Assembly (NCBI GenBank): GCA_013180625.2
Contig: SNVD02011532.1
Location: forward strand, 1-64,000
Length of the DNA stretch: 64,000 nt
DNA from: Boswellia sacra
Lineage: Eukaryota; Streptophyta; Magnoliopsida; Sapindales; Burseraceae
Direction: 5' to 3'
The position numbers and the translations under genes were made by a program. Shown piece after piece: positions 25,201 to 37,480 of the stretch (positions within the stretch are counted from its first letter, which is position 1; each line of letters begins with the position of its first letter). The notes beneath the pieces were generated by a model. The model ran no database searches. It saw only the letters and a list, made by a program, of their open reading frames with translations, and was not told the DNA's origin.

Positions 25201-26264
25201 ACTTGTAAAATGATTATAATAACTTTGAATTGTTATATTTAACAAAAGAATAATTTTTTAAAAGATTGTAACAAATATAATATTAACTATTTAAAATAAA
25301 AAGAATTTTAGTTTAATTTTATTAACTATTTTATTTTTAAAAGATTGTAATAAATATAACATTAGTTATTTGAATGACAAAGAATTTTGATTTAATTTTA
25401 TGAACTTGCACAAATATAATATAAATATTTTATATTTCCTATTACAAGGGTAAAAGTATCACATTAAAAATAAGAAACTCTCTTACCACTTTTTTTAAAA
25501 AGTTTGTAAAATAGTAAATAAACATATTTTAAATAGTATGGATTAAGTCCTAAAAAGTGTTTATATTTAAAAAGTGTTAAGTGATAAAAACAAATACACC
25601 TTACGTCTACTTTTTGTACTGGAATATGCCCATGTCATTTCTGAATTGATGTAAAGTAATGTAGAATTTCGCGTATTATCCAAATCGTTATAGAAATCCT
25701 TTGTTGTAAAACCCACATTCTCATAAGCCCTTGCTTGGTTAACCATAAAATCCATAATTTGACTGGTTTTAACCATAACATTTCTCATAGATATTACTTA
25801 TGCAATTTCTGACTCTTTGACCAAGCAATGTGATTGAAGGAAAGGGACCTCACAAGCTTATGCTAACTCAGATTGTGTTCATGCACAAACTCTTTTGCAA
25901 TGCACTTCACCTGTTTTTTTTTTTTTTTTGAAATTCACTCAAAATGCAGCACGACACCCTACCTTTATTACGCCCTTCCTTCACGAACTCTTTCAAATTT
26001 TTCTACATATTTCTTGACCCTTTCTGCTTCCTTAGAACAAACCCAATGTCTCAAAATCACATAAACCTAGTCATCACATCTCAAATCATCATTTCTCATA
26101 CTAAAACCCATAACTTTAGAATACCTTGAATAATACCCATTGGCTTCTTCAAGAGTTTCAAACTCCATTCCAACTACATCAACAGGAATAAGTCGGTCCA
26201 TGCATTTTGGAATAGCAAACATTGAACTTTTTAAACCATGTTCTATACCTTCATTTTCTTTCAC
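22254..26264 (-). pseudogene. FAR1/FRS-like (FAR-RED IMPAIRED RESPONSE 1 related) pseudogene
   Basis: Reads right to left. A FAR1 zinc-finger DNA-binding domain starts near 26170 (VGMEFETLEEANGYYSRYSK, then CSKEAERVKK) and continues to the MVNQARAYENVGFTTKDFYNDLD block at 25650-25790. The MULE-type transposase-like domain is at 23900-23410 (DVVAFDSTYKTNEFGKPLV, TDGDKAMRNAIKKVLPKSRH, CVWHFQRN). A SWIM-type zinc-binding segment follows at about 22955-23040 (EFGIPCSHIFFVLK), then a C-terminal tail to 22254. FAR1/FRS proteins are transcription factors domesticated from Mutator-like transposases; this copy has stops, frame changes and a ~1.6-kb insert. It could instead be a dead Mutator-like element. 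Confidence 0.85.
23941..25566. mobile_element. AT-rich insert splitting the FAR1-like pseudogene
   Basis: The FAR1-like reading stops before the word AYSSTKSRRK (about 25600) and resumes at about 23935 with DEDNRLANLF, normally only some 20 codons apart. The intervening 1.6 kb is very AT-rich. It starts near a GGGCCCGTTTGATTGG sequence (about 23983) of the kind seen at MITE ends, but no matching inverted end or target duplication was found. A GC-richer island at 24320-24610 differs from its surroundings. The element class is unassigned. Confidence 0.5.
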
Positions 26265-26600
26265 TTATATTGAAGGATGTAATTCATGAGATGTATCTAT
26301 GGTACATTCTTCAATATTTTGTTCCCACACCATCATCATTTATTTAGTGCATACAAAACGAATATTAAAATAAAAATTCTTGAAAATAAGGAGCTTTGTT
26401 CAAGAGATACTTACTGATTATTTCAAATATGTTAATATATTGTATGTTAAATATTAAACATAAAATAGAAGGTTATAGAATAATGAAACAGTTATAAAGA
26501 CTCAACACTAAAGCAACATTTTTTTTCTCTAATGTTCGTATTGGAGTATACTACCTTTAGTAATTAAAATGAAAATATTGAAATTTAAAATAATAATTTT
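26265..26600. other. AT-rich spacer
   Basis: Sequence upstream of the FAR1-like pseudogene start. No promoter, gene or element recognised. Confidence 0.4.
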
Positions 26601-26663
26601 AACATAAAAGGACATTTATCTTTGTTCCACTTATCTGAATGCCTACTCTCCTATGTGCGTGTC

Positions 26664-26695
<32 letters not shown>

Positions 26696-27200
26696 GTGGG
26701 GTGTCTTCCATCGTGAGTCCATTTGCTTAAATTCATTAAGATCTTATTCGATATTTTAAAATAATAAACAATTTTAACATAGAAGGACATCCATCTCCCT
26801 TCCACTTATTTGAAATGCATAGACTCCTAAATAATATATATAAATTTATTTATTTATTTGAGAGGCCATCAATCGTGTGTCTGTTTGTTTGAATGCTTTA
26901 ACATCTTTTTCATATTAAAAAGAAATGATTTTAATATAAAAGGATTTCCATCTTCGACCCATTTATCTGAATGCCTAAACTCCTAAATTATTTATATGTA
27001 TATATATGGGAGGTCATCTATCTTGGAAACATTTGTTTTCACACTTTAACATCTTATTCGGTATTTTAACATATCAAATGATTTTAAAATAGAAGGACAT
27101 CCATCTTTATTCCACTTGTGTCTTGTTTGAATTCTTAGACTCCTAAATAAAAATAAAATATATTTTAGATCATCCATCTTGAGTCCATTTGTTTAGAGTC
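26601..27200. repeat. Degenerate tandem array, ~153-175-bp unit
   Basis: The anchor AACATARAAGGACATYY occurs near 26601, 26776, 26933 and 27086. Each time it is followed by a TCCACTTRT...GACTCCTAAAT block and, in most units, by a CATC...TTGTTT block. A related single unit occurs at 55152-55270. Confidence 0.75.
26667..26695. repeat. (GT)n microsatellite
   Basis: An uninterrupted GT run of 29 bases inside the first unit of the surrounding array. It makes the unit longer than the others. Confidence 0.95.
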
Positions 27201-27499
27201 ATTGCAGAATACACCATTTGTTTTAAGTGCGCCTTTTCTTTTACAGTTACTATTTGTTGAATAGCCGGTTCACTACCATTTCTCATCCACTCAACACACT
27301 TTGCCTACAATAGCAGGTTACAAGACATTGGGATTGTTGAAATTCCACTTTAGCAAGAATGTCACAAAGCAAACGACACCGTTTTAGTCCATAATTCAAT
27401 AGCAAATTTTCTGTTTCAATAGTGCCTTACAAATGAAAAATAAAATAAATATATATCCTTGAACTTTGGGAATCTACCTACACATATAGGGATTACACT

Positions 27500-27883
27500 C
27501 CTACTTTATAGGATACAGAATCAAAGGGTCGAGACCATGCAAAAATTTGTTTTCTTCCACCATTCATTTCTTGGGAAGCAGTGCATGACATTGAGGAAGC
27601 ATAGCCCAACAATCCAAAAATGAAGTTAAAGTTTAGGACAATGCTGAGATTGAGTCGAGGTCGAGCCGCATTTGTCTGCAACCTTTCGTAGTCCACAACC
27701 ATGGTTCGCTCAGCCAAAACCATGCATTGAAACCTTGTGCTATGCAAGAAAAGGGCAAAGATAGTAATTGGCATTGATTTCGGGAACAAGTTGAAAACCT
27801 CAGGATCTATCAAAGGTTCTTTGGAATCGTTAATACAGTTTCAAAACGGCTCGAAATCTACATCCACCACTAGGGTTTCATCG
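27500..27883 (+). repeat. Left arm of the ~533-bp tandem array (before the Ale copia insertion)
   Basis: Contains the same landmarks as the array to the right of the retroelement (GGTCGAGCCGCATTTGTCTG, CAGCCAAAACCATG, CTCGAAATCTACATCC). It reads straight on at 32893 once the inserted element and one CATCG copy are removed. Confidence 0.8.
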
Positions 27884-28099
27884 TATTGAAGCTAAGAAAA
27901 GTTAGTTAAAGGTAGTTAGAAATAAGCTTTTCATATATGCCAGATATCAATGTAACAAGAGTTGAAATGCTAGCTCAGATCAAGCTGTTATTCTGTTATA
28001 GACTTTGTATATAAAGCAGCTCATGCTTAATGTATGACATCCGAAAATATTCAATAAAAATCTGTTATAAATTTCTGTTATATTCTCTATTTTCCAACA
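27884..28099 (+). repeat. 5' LTR of the Ale-type copia
   Basis: 216 bp, starting TATTGAAGC and ending TTTTCCAACA, with a TATA-like TTTGTATATAAAGC at about 28004. The other copy, at 32672-32887, has the same length. Confidence 0.95.
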
Positions 28100-28111
28100 C
28101 AGTATCAGAGC
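28100..28111 (+). other. Primer-binding site (tRNA-iMet type) of the Ale-type copia
   Basis: CAGTATCAGAGC directly follows the LTR and matches the initiator-Met site at ten of twelve bases. Confidence 0.8.
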
Positions 28112-28128
28112 CCTCTGATTAAAATCAA

Positions 28129-31100
28129 ATGGCTGATCCTCACTCTTCAAATTTTCCTGGCACTGAAAATTTTCCAAGAAACAGTGAGAACTTTCCTCGA
28201 AACTTTGTTTCAAACATGCCTGGTTCAGTTCTATATGGAGTGTATCATAATGATCCTACCGTAATCAACACAGCCACACAATTTCTAGGAAATTCAAGCA
28301 CTTCATCTGCATCGATTCCTCTTATTTCTCTTCCATCAGCTCTACCTTCACTCTCCATCAAATTACATCGAAGCAACTATGGTTACTGGCGCTCACAGGT
28401 GCTTCCAACACTAAAAGCATATGATCTCGAGGGATATATGAATGGAGATAATCTTTACCACCTTCGTTTATAATTGTTCCAAATTCATCTTCATCTAATG
28501 AAAATATTAAACAATCCAATCCTGAATATCTAGTGTGGAAACTTATTGATAAGTTCATCTTGAGCTGGTTAGTTTCTTCAATTACTGAATCCATGTTTGG
28601 ATATGTAGTAAGGTGTAATTCTACAATGTCTTTGTGGAATACTTTAGAAAGGTTGTACTACACTGAATCTAAAGCCAAGTCCATGCATCTTAAACATGAA
28701 TTACAGACAACTAAGAAGGGAGCTATGTCAATATCTGAATACTTTCTCAAAATGAAAAGTATTTCCGATACCTTGTTTGCCATAGGATCAGAAATTTCAG
28801 AATCAGACCTGATATTGCATATCTTAAATGGACTAGGACCTGAGTTTGATGCAATTGTAATCAACATAACTTCCAAGGCTGGATACATTTCTTTAGAAGA
28901 AGTTCAGTATCAGTTGCAGAGCTATGAGTTAAGACTTATTCAGCATCATTCTTCACATGTTACACATGTTGATCATAGTGCTAATGTAGCTAGGAGACAG
29001 TTCAGTACAAATTCTCAAAATTTTAAGAATGCTGGGTATAACAACTCTCGTGGAAGAGGAAGAGGAAGGTCTCAATTAAATAGATTTCAAGGTGATGGAA
29101 ATAGCAACAATGGAAGAGGTTCTGCCAATAACAAGCCTGTGTGTCAACTGTGTGGCAAATCTGGTCATGTGGCCTTAAAATACTATCACAGATTTGACAT
29201 TTCTTTTGAAGGTGGACAATCCAATAAAGACACAAATCAGTTCAACAATCAAGCAACTTCTCAGGCTTATCTTGCTTCTCCAACCACTATGGCAGATAAC
29301 TCCTGGTATCTTGACACTGGTGCCACTGATCACATCACCAATAACCTGCAGAATCTGGAAATTAAAGAGGAATACCATGGTTTTGACAAGGTTCAAGTTG
29401 GAAATGGTAATCACATCTCTATTTTGCACACTGGTTCTGCGACATTATCTGCTTCAAAGCATTCTACACCTATTGTATTAAAAAAGGTTTTACATGCTCC
29501 ACACATTACTAAGAATCTGCTTCGTGTCTCTAAGTTACTTGCTGAAAATGATGTTGTGCTTGAAATTCATCCTTGCTTCTGTTTTGTCAAGGATAAAAGT
29601 ACAGGAAATATTCTACTGGAAGCTCATCTTGAACATGGCCTCTATAAAATCATCTATTCTCCAACTCATTCTTCTCAGCATCAACATTCTGCACCTTCAG
29701 AAGTCAGTCTTGCTATCAACTGCTTTGGATCCAATAATAGTTCTCTTTCCTCAGATTTGAAGAATAACTATACTGCTTCCTCACAAGTGATTTCCCTATT
29801 TTCATGTACTGTAAATAAATGTGAACCTTCTGTTCTATAGCACTGCAGGCTAGGCCATCCTAATGTAAAAGTACTTACTCATGTAGCCAAAACTACTGGA
29901 TTGTTTTCTAGCAAGATGGATAACAAACTGAATTGTGATTCCTGTCGATTGGGTAAACAATGTCATTCCACATATCCATTATCCAATAGTACTGTATCAC
30001 ATCCTTTGGAAATTGTTGTTGCAGATGTGTGGGGGCCTGCACTAATCACTTCAGTAGATGGTTTCAGTTATTATCTGTTGTTTGTTGATCAATTCAGCAA
30101 ATATGGCTGGATATATCCAATGCATTCCAAAGGAGAGGTATCAAATATCTTCCCTCTATTTCTAGCTATGGTTGAAAGACAATTCTGCCACAAACTTAAA
30201 TGCTTGCAAACAGATTGGGGAGGTGAATTTAGGCCTCTTTCTTCTTTTCTTGTCGAAAAAGGAATTCATTGCAGGCATCCTTGCCCATATATACATCAAC
30301 AGAATGGAAAGGTAGAAAGACAACATAGATCAGTAGTAGAGATGGGGCTTACACTTCTTGCACAAGGATCTCTTCCACTTAGCTTCTGGTGGCATGCATT
30401 CCATACTGCCAACTTCTTATTGAATAGGTTACCTACTTCTACCTTAAATTTTGAGACTCCTTATCAGAAACTTTATACTTCGCCTCCTAATTTCAGTTTT
30501 CTTAAAGTTTTCGGATGTGCTTCTTTTCCCAACCTCAGACCATACAATAAACATAAGTTCTCTTTTCATACTTCCAAATGTGTCTTTATTGGATACAGTA
30601 GCCATCACAAAGGCTACATGTGCCTCCATTCTACTGGAAGAGTTTATATTTCAAGGAGTGTAACCTTTCATGAACAGGATTTTCCTTTTAAATCAGGATC
30701 CTTTTTAACCTCTTTCTCAAATCATAATTCCACCTCTCAATCAAACAGCCTCTCATACTGGTTTATTCCAATCTCTAGTTCATCTCTTTCTTCTTCTACT
30801 CACCATGCATCTGACTCTCATACAACCAGTTCTAATGATATAACCAACTCTTTTGTACCTGCTGCTTCTTCTACTCCATCAACTCTACCTCCATGTCATC
30901 CAACGTCTCCTAGTTCCTCAGATTCCCTGCAACTTAATCAACCTGCTTCATCTACTATACCATGTAATAACAAAGTTCTGTCTAAGTCATCTCAACCTAG
31001 TCATCCCATGGTCACAAGAAGCAAATCTGGAATCTTTAAACCAAAGATATACAGTGCTGATTTACTAAACACTACTACCCCCAAATCAGTCTCTAAAGCC

Positions 31101-32618
31101 TTGGTCTACCCTCATTGGAAAGAGGCTATGCAAGTTGAATTTAATGCCTTTATATCTAATCAGACATGGACTCTAGTTCCATCACATTCTGCATCACATG
31201 TTGTGGACAGCAAGTGGATTTTTCAGACAAAATATAACTCCAAAGGCAGCATACAAAGGTACAAAGCTCGGTTAGTCGCCAAAGGTTTTCAGCAAGCTCC
31301 AGGTATAGACTATTTTGAAACATTTAGTCCTGTTATTAAACCCTCCACAATTAGAGTTGTTCTATCTCTAGCAGTCACCTTCAAGTGGAAGATTCAACAC
31401 ATTGACATTGATAATGCCTTTCTTAATGGTGATTTGAAAGAAGATGTCTATATGTACCAACCAGATGGTTTTATAGACTCCACCAGACCATCCTTTGTTT
31501 GCAAACTCAACAAGTCTCTTTATGGATTGAAGCAGGCTCCTAGAGCTTGGTTTGACAAGCTGAAGGAAGCTCTGCTCCAGTGGGGGTTTACAATGTCTAT
31601 TGCTGATACAAGCCTGTTTATATACCACAATGGAAGTCAGATAATTCTCCTATTAGTCTATGTTGATGATATTCTGATCACAGGTAGTGACAAAGTTCAA
31701 GTTCAACAAATTATCTGTAACTTGAACAAGAGGTTTTCCCTGAAGACACTTGGAGAAGTTAGTTACTTTCTTGGATTTGAAGTACACAGAACCAAAAATG
31801 GTTTAATCTTGTCACAGAGAAAGTATGCAGAGGATTTGCTAAAAAGATTTAACTTGACAGAAGCTAATGGGGCTAAGACCCCTATGGTGGCCAATGCAAA
31901 ACTTTCAGCTAATGACAGTGAACTACTAGAAGAACCAGGTGTATATAGAAGTGCTATTGGTGCTCTTCAATATCTATCAATGTCCAGACCAGACATAGCT
32001 TTTGCTGTCAACAAACTCAGTCAATTTCTTAAGGCACCAACTGTTCTACAATGGCAAGCATGTGAAAGAGTATTGAGATATATTAAGAAGACTCAAGATT
32101 ATGGACTATTATTCAGACCGATGGATTCACTTAAACTAACTTGCTATACTGATGCTGATTGGGCAAGCTCTATTGATGATAGAAGGTCCACTTCAGGAAG
32201 TTGTGTATTCTTTGGTGACAATCTAATTTACTGGTCTTCCAAGAAACAAAAAATTGTAGCAAGGTCATCTACAAAATCTGAGTACAGGGCATTATCTCAA
32301 GGAGCTACTGAGCTTATTTGGCTTCAAAGCTTGTTGAATGAGCTGAAAATGCATCTAGATGAATCTCCTGTGATGTTATGTGACAACAAAGGTGCAGAAT
32401 CACTTGCCTCTAATCCAGTTTTTGATGCAAGGACCGAACACATTGAGGTGGATGTGCATTTCATCAGAGAAAAAGTATTAGCTCAACAATTGTCTGTAAA
32501 GTATGCTTCTACTGTCAATCAAATTGCTGATATTATGACAAAGTCCTTACCTGAAGCAAGATTCGAATTACTTAGAAGCAAGCTAAGTATCAGTCCAACT
32601 GATGGACTTGCTATTTAA
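28129..32618 (+). pseudogene. gag-pol polyprotein gene of the Ale-type copia, three visible lesions
   Basis: Starts MADPHSSNFPG. Gag block (LHRSNYGYWRSQVLP, then LERLYYTESKAKSMHLKHEL), zinc knuckle C-x2-C-x4-H with the last Cys now Tyr (about 29139-29181), protease WYLDTGATDH (about 29304), integrase (HCRLGHPN at 29841, CDSCRLGKQC, DVWGP, TDWGGEF), reverse transcriptase (ALVYPHWKEAM, KARLVAKGFQQAPGIDYFETF, LYGLKQAPRAW, YVDDILITGSD) and RNase H to the stop at 32616-32618. Lesions: a one-base-type frame change at about 28455-28475, TAG at 29838-29840 in place of the usual Trp before HCRLGHPN, and the knuckle change. From 29841 to the end the frame is open for over 900 codons. Confidence 0.92.
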
Positions 32619-32659
32619 ACAAAATTGACAAGTTTGCTGTTCGAAAATACTCAGCTAAA

Positions 32660-32671
32660 CTTGAGAGGAGG
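32660..32671 (+). other. Polypurine tract of the Ale-type copia
   Basis: CTTGAGAGGAGG directly before the 3' LTR, matching the usual position and composition. Confidence 0.75.
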
Positions 32672-32887
32672 TATTAAAGCTAAGAAAAGTTAGTTAAAAG
32701 TAGTTAGAAATAAGCTTTTCATATATGCCAGATATCAATGTAACAAGAGCTGAAATGCCAGCTTAGATCAAGCTGTTATTCTGTTACAGACTTTGTATAT
32801 AAAGCAACTCATGCTTAATGTATGACATCCGAAAATATTCAATAAAAATCTGTTATAAATTTCTGTTATATTCTCTGTTTTCCAACA
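32672..32887 (+). repeat. 3' LTR of the Ale-type copia
   Basis: 216 bp, starting TATTAAAGC, followed at once by the target duplication CATCG. It differs from the 5' LTR by eight transitions and no gaps. Confidence 0.95.
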
Positions 32888-32892
32888 CATCG

Positions 32893-35430
32893 GCACCATC
32901 TAAACATCAATGTTTGCGGTTGCGACGGCCAAAAATTATGCATGAAAGAGGCCGAGAAAAACAATTTATTTTTTGTCCACTTGAAGCAATTTTTTAAATT
33001 TTCTCCCAAGTCTATCCATAATTTTCGGGATCCCATTTGTCATGTTTTAGGGCATACCAAACCAAAGTTCGAGAGGGAAAAAATTTTGTCTTTTTGTGGC
33101 TCTGTTTTATCGGGAAACCATCAGAAGACCTTTAGGATGTAGGCAGCAATTCTTAGGAAACAAATTGAAATTTACAGATGATGCTTGGAAAATTGCATGG
33201 CTGTGCTGCATTTGCGTGTAACAGTTCGCTATCCATGTCTGTGGTAGGCCTCTTTCCAAACCGACCGTTGAGGCTTCATTTTACGTGAAAAAAGTTTGAA
33301 GCAAAATAGTAGATGACCTTTCTTTTAGGAATGAGCTGAAACGCTCGAGATCTAAGAAAGGTTCTCTAGAACCGCTTTATACACTTTTGGTGTGGCTCGA
33401 AACCATCTAATGCTAAAACTTTATTGGTTCTATCTCAACGTCAACGTCTGCAATTGCGATGGCCAAAAATTATACATGAAGGAGGCCGAGAAAAAAGAAT
33501 TTTCGGTTTTGTCCAATTGGAGCGATTTTCTAAATTTTCTCAGGAGTCTACCCAAAAATCTCGAGATCCCATTTCTCATGTTTTCGAGCATATAGGACCA
33601 AAGTTTAGGATGGGAAAAACTTTGTCTTTTTCTGGGTTCCTTTTTTTGGGAAACCATTACAAGACTTTTAGGAGGGGGGCAACAACTCTCGAGAAAAGAA
33701 ACGAAAGTTACAGATGATGCTCATAAAATTGCGCAGCAGAGTCGGATTCACCCGCAACTATTCGCTATCCATGTCTATGGTGGGCTTCTTTCAAAACTGA
33801 CCGTCAAGACCTTGTTTTACATGCAAAAAGGGCGAAGTGCACTAGTAAATGGCCTTTCTTTTGATAACAAGTTGAAATGCTCGAGATCTGTCAAAGGTTC
33901 TCTGAAACCGCTATGTACACTTTCGGGAAGGCTCGAAATCCACATCCTGTGTCGAGGCCTCGTTGGCTCCATCTCAGCATTGATGTTTGCAGTTGCGGTG
34001 GCAAAAAATTACTCATGGAGGAGTCAGAGAAAAATAAATTTAGGTTTTGTCCAATTGGAGCGATTTTCTAAATTTTCTTGGGAGTCTGTCTACATATATT
34101 GGATCCCATTTCTCATGTTCTCAAGCATACCAGACCAAAGTTTGGGAGGGAAAAAATTTTTTCTTTCTGTGGTTCCATTTTGTCGGGAAACCATTAGAAG
34201 AATTTCAGGATGTGAGCAACAATTCTCGAGAAATAGACTGAAATTTATGGACAATGCTTAGAAAATTGTGCGGTCGAGCCGGATTCAGCCACGACCTCGT
34301 TTGTCCATGTTTGTGGTGGGCCTCTTTTGAAATTGGCCCTCAAGACCTCGTTTTACATGAAATAAGGGAAGTGCAATAGTAAAAAGCCTTTCTTTCAGGA
34401 GTGGTTGGAAATGCTTGGGATCTGTCAAAGGCTCTCGAGAATCGCTTTATAAACTCTCAGGGCGGCTTGAAATTCGCATCTGGCATCGGGGCCTCATCAG
34501 CTCCATGTCAACGTCAATGTATGCAGTTGTGACAGCCAAAAATTATGCTTGGAGGAGGTCAAGAAAAAAAAATTTATGATTTGTCTACTTAGGGCGCTCT
34601 TTGAAATTTTCCCGGGAGCCTCTCCACAAATCTCAGGATCCTATTTCTCATGTTCTTGAGCATAAATGACCTAAGTTTGAGAGTCAAAAAATTTTATCTT
34701 TTTGTGGCTCTGTTTTTCAAGAAACCATCAAAAGACTTTCAGGAATATGGGCAGCAACACTTGGGAAACAAAATCAAAGTTACGAATGACGCTCCAAAAA
34801 TTGCGAGGTCGAGCCAGATTCGCCCGCGACCATTCGAAATCCATGACCACGGTGGGCCTCTTTTTAAACCAGCCGTAGAAATCTTATTCTACTCGGAAAA
34901 AGGGTTAAGCGCAATAGTAAATGATCTTTTTTTAAGGAACGAATTGAAAAGCTCGAGATCTGTCAAAGGTTCTTGGGAACGACTTCATAAACTTCAGGAT
35001 CTGGATCCAACACTGAGGTTGTGTTAGCTCCTACTTAATGTCAACGTTTGTGGTTGGGATGGCCACAAATAATGCTTAGAGGATGCCAAGAAAAAGAATT
35101 AGGTTTTGTCTACTTGGAGCGATTTTGATGCCTTTTTAGGAGTTTGTGCACACATCTCGGGATATCATTTCTCAAGCTTTTGAGTTATATGACCGAAATT
35201 TGGGACGAAAAGAAATTTTTCGTTCTGTGGCTACATTTATCGAGAAACCAAGTGAAGAAGTTAAGGAAGCACCCCACAACACTTGGGAAATGATATCAAA
35301 GTTAGAGATAACACTAAGAAAATTTTGAGGCCTAGTCACATTCGTCCGTAACCTTTCGCAATCCACAACTGTGGTTGACCTCGGCCAAAACAATATATCA
35401 AAATCTCGCACTATGCGAGAAAAAAATAGC
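32893..35430 (+). repeat. Tandem array with ~533-bp monomer
   Basis: The anchor resembling CGTCTGCAATTGCGATGGCC occurs at about 32911, 33445, 33984, 34518 and 35045, giving spacings of 534, 539, 534 and 527. Other words recur once per unit: a GGCCGAGAAAAA-like word, ATCCCATTTCTCATGTT, GGGAAACCAT, GGTCGAGCCGGATTC and GGCCTCTTT. Short open frames recur because the units are alike, but no frame is kept through a unit, so these are not genes. I do not recognise the family. Unit-to-unit divergence is visible but was not measured. Confidence 0.9.
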
Positions 35431-37480
35431 TTTAAGAAATTTTACACGGCTCTATCGTGCATAGAGCACTATGAGATCTTGCAACATTTTTAAATAATCT
35501 ATAATGAATTATTACTTATATTTGATTTCCCAATCATTTTTTATGACTAGGTTTTGGCCTTATAGTCTGTTGGCACTTTATTTAATTCAAACGGTGAGGT
35601 TCAAGACCTTTCTTTTTAAGTGTTTTGGTTTTTTATGTATTGTTTATTCGCTTATATTCAATTTTCCAATTATATGAAAAAAGTATCCTTTGCCTCGTGG
35701 TCTGTTGGTTCTTTGTCATTCCCAAAAAACTAGGTTCAAACCACTATGCTTCTTTTTTTTTTTTTTAATTGAATTGAATTGAGTTGGGCTCCTATATTAG
35801 TAATTAATTTGATTGCATTTTTTTGAGTTTTTAATTGAATCGGATTGAGCTGGGCTCCCACACTAATAATTGATTTGATTCCATTTGGGCTCAATTAGAA
35901 TTGTTTGGTTTAGATGTATTAATGATAATTGATTTTGGGATGGGCTCATCAATTAGATTAGTTTAGGTTGGATGTATTGATGAGTAATAATTGATTTGAT
36001 GGGATTTGGGCATCAATTCAATTTAATTGAAAGTTAAAATAACAAATTTGAATTTAATTATTTATTCTCGATCGGGTTTGGGCCACGGAGCATGATCCCC
36101 AACCTTACCTCAGTATTTTTGCCATCCCTAGCTGAAGGTGTGCGTTTCTCATCACCACGGACACAAATTATTATATTTATTTCCTCATTACCATAACATT
36201 TTATTATTATTGAAGTTATTAATTGATCATGCTAAGTATAATCAATTATGTTAAATATAGGGTTAATCACATAAAATATCAATTCTCTCCTTATTATAAT
36301 AACATTCAATGGTTGGATTTTCTATAGCTTTTTATAGGCAAAAAATGGTTTGAATTACAAAAATACCTACAAAAGTATGTAAATATCGTCTTTCGAAGAT
36401 GATTCTAATTCCATTGGTGTCACATTCGTGTCGGTTGTTGATCATTGGGAAACAAAGACTTGTGACATTATACTAACATTTCGGACATCATATATGCAAA
36501 AATATTTAATAGTCACTTTAAATTATAAATTAAAAATATGTACATTTCCCTTATGTATTATTTAAGAATAATATTTTAAAAATTATATTTTAAAATAAAA
36601 ATGTAAATATTTTGATCTTAACAAGTTTTATACTTAATATAAATATTCAAATCATAATCAAATTTAAAACTAATGTACGTATTCAAATCATAACAAAATT
36701 TATACCTAATACAAATTGTGGGTCTCCGGTGTAATACGTGCTCTCCATGATCCACAAGAATCCAATTCAATCCAATTCACAAATTTATTTTAATTTAAGG
36801 ATTGATTAGATTGAATCCAATTTTTTGTGGATTGGATTCCAATTTTTGTGTAGTACAATTTTTTAATTCTTAGCAAATAATTATCTATTTAATAAATATC
36901 TAAAAAATATAACTTTATTTTTTTTAATCATATAGTTTGTAAGCAATCTTTCTTAATGGGTTTTGTTGTGTGTGGTATTTGATTTGAGAAGTTAGGGCTT
37001 CCGATTGTGGACTAAGGATTGTAGCAAAATTTTTGTTAATTATGTTGGCAGGTGTATAGTGGGTGCGATTGCGGGGGTGCAATGGATTATGTCTGCATTG
37101 AGTGTGATTGTTTGATTATTTTTTCCACATTGTTTGCGAAGATTGGTTTTTCAAAATTTGTTTTTTCAAATCACCAGTGTTGATGCTAAAAATCGGTCGA
37201 CCTCCAGCTCAGCAAGAAAATTTGTATTTGTTGTGGAGGACCTGACTCAGTCAGAAGGCAATGATGGAGTTTGTGGAGAAGAAGGGGAAAGTAGGGAATT
37301 TTAGGTCACGTATCCCTCAAGATGGCAATTGAGTTTTGATCAACCGAGGCTCAAACGATTCATATAATCTGCACACAAATAGAAAATAAAGGGTCAAAGG
37401 CGTCAGTGGTGTTGCTAGCGATAATCCTCCGACGCCCAAGTCAGAGATTAACTATGGAGTGAAAATTTTTGGTTAACCAG
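35431..37480. other. AT-rich spacer with SINE-like and hAT-like traces
   Basis: Two RNA-polymerase-III B-box-like words (GGTTCAAGACC near 35608, GGTTCAAACCAC near 35732) follow similar TCTGTTGG words, as in decayed tRNA-derived SINEs. Repeated GATTTGAT and GGGCTC words (35760-36060) lead to TTTTTGCCATCCCTAG near 36118-36133, which looks like one hAT terminus; its partner was not found. An imperfect inverted pair built on CAAGAATCCAATT and GATTGGATTCC lies at 36758-36842. No gene. Confidence 0.4.

Larger units (their letters stand above)
27884..32887 (+). mobile_element. Ale/Retrofit-type Ty1/copia retrotransposon, nearly intact, 5.0 kb
   Basis: Two 216-bp LTRs (27884-28099 and 32672-32887) differ at 8 positions, all transitions. 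A perfect target duplication CATCG lies at 27879-27883 and 32888-32892. The LTR ends are TATT...AACA, that is TA...CA instead of TG...CA, in both copies. The primer-binding site abuts the 5' LTR. One gag-pol frame runs 28129-32618 with a frame change and one amber codon. Short LTRs and ~5-kb size fit the Ale lineage. The element is inserted in a tandem-repeat unit. Confidence 0.95.

Noticed and set aside
33392..35328. Many 60-150-codon open frames in the 533-bp array
   Set aside because: The same frames recur because units repeat, and each is cut by stops or shifts in other units.
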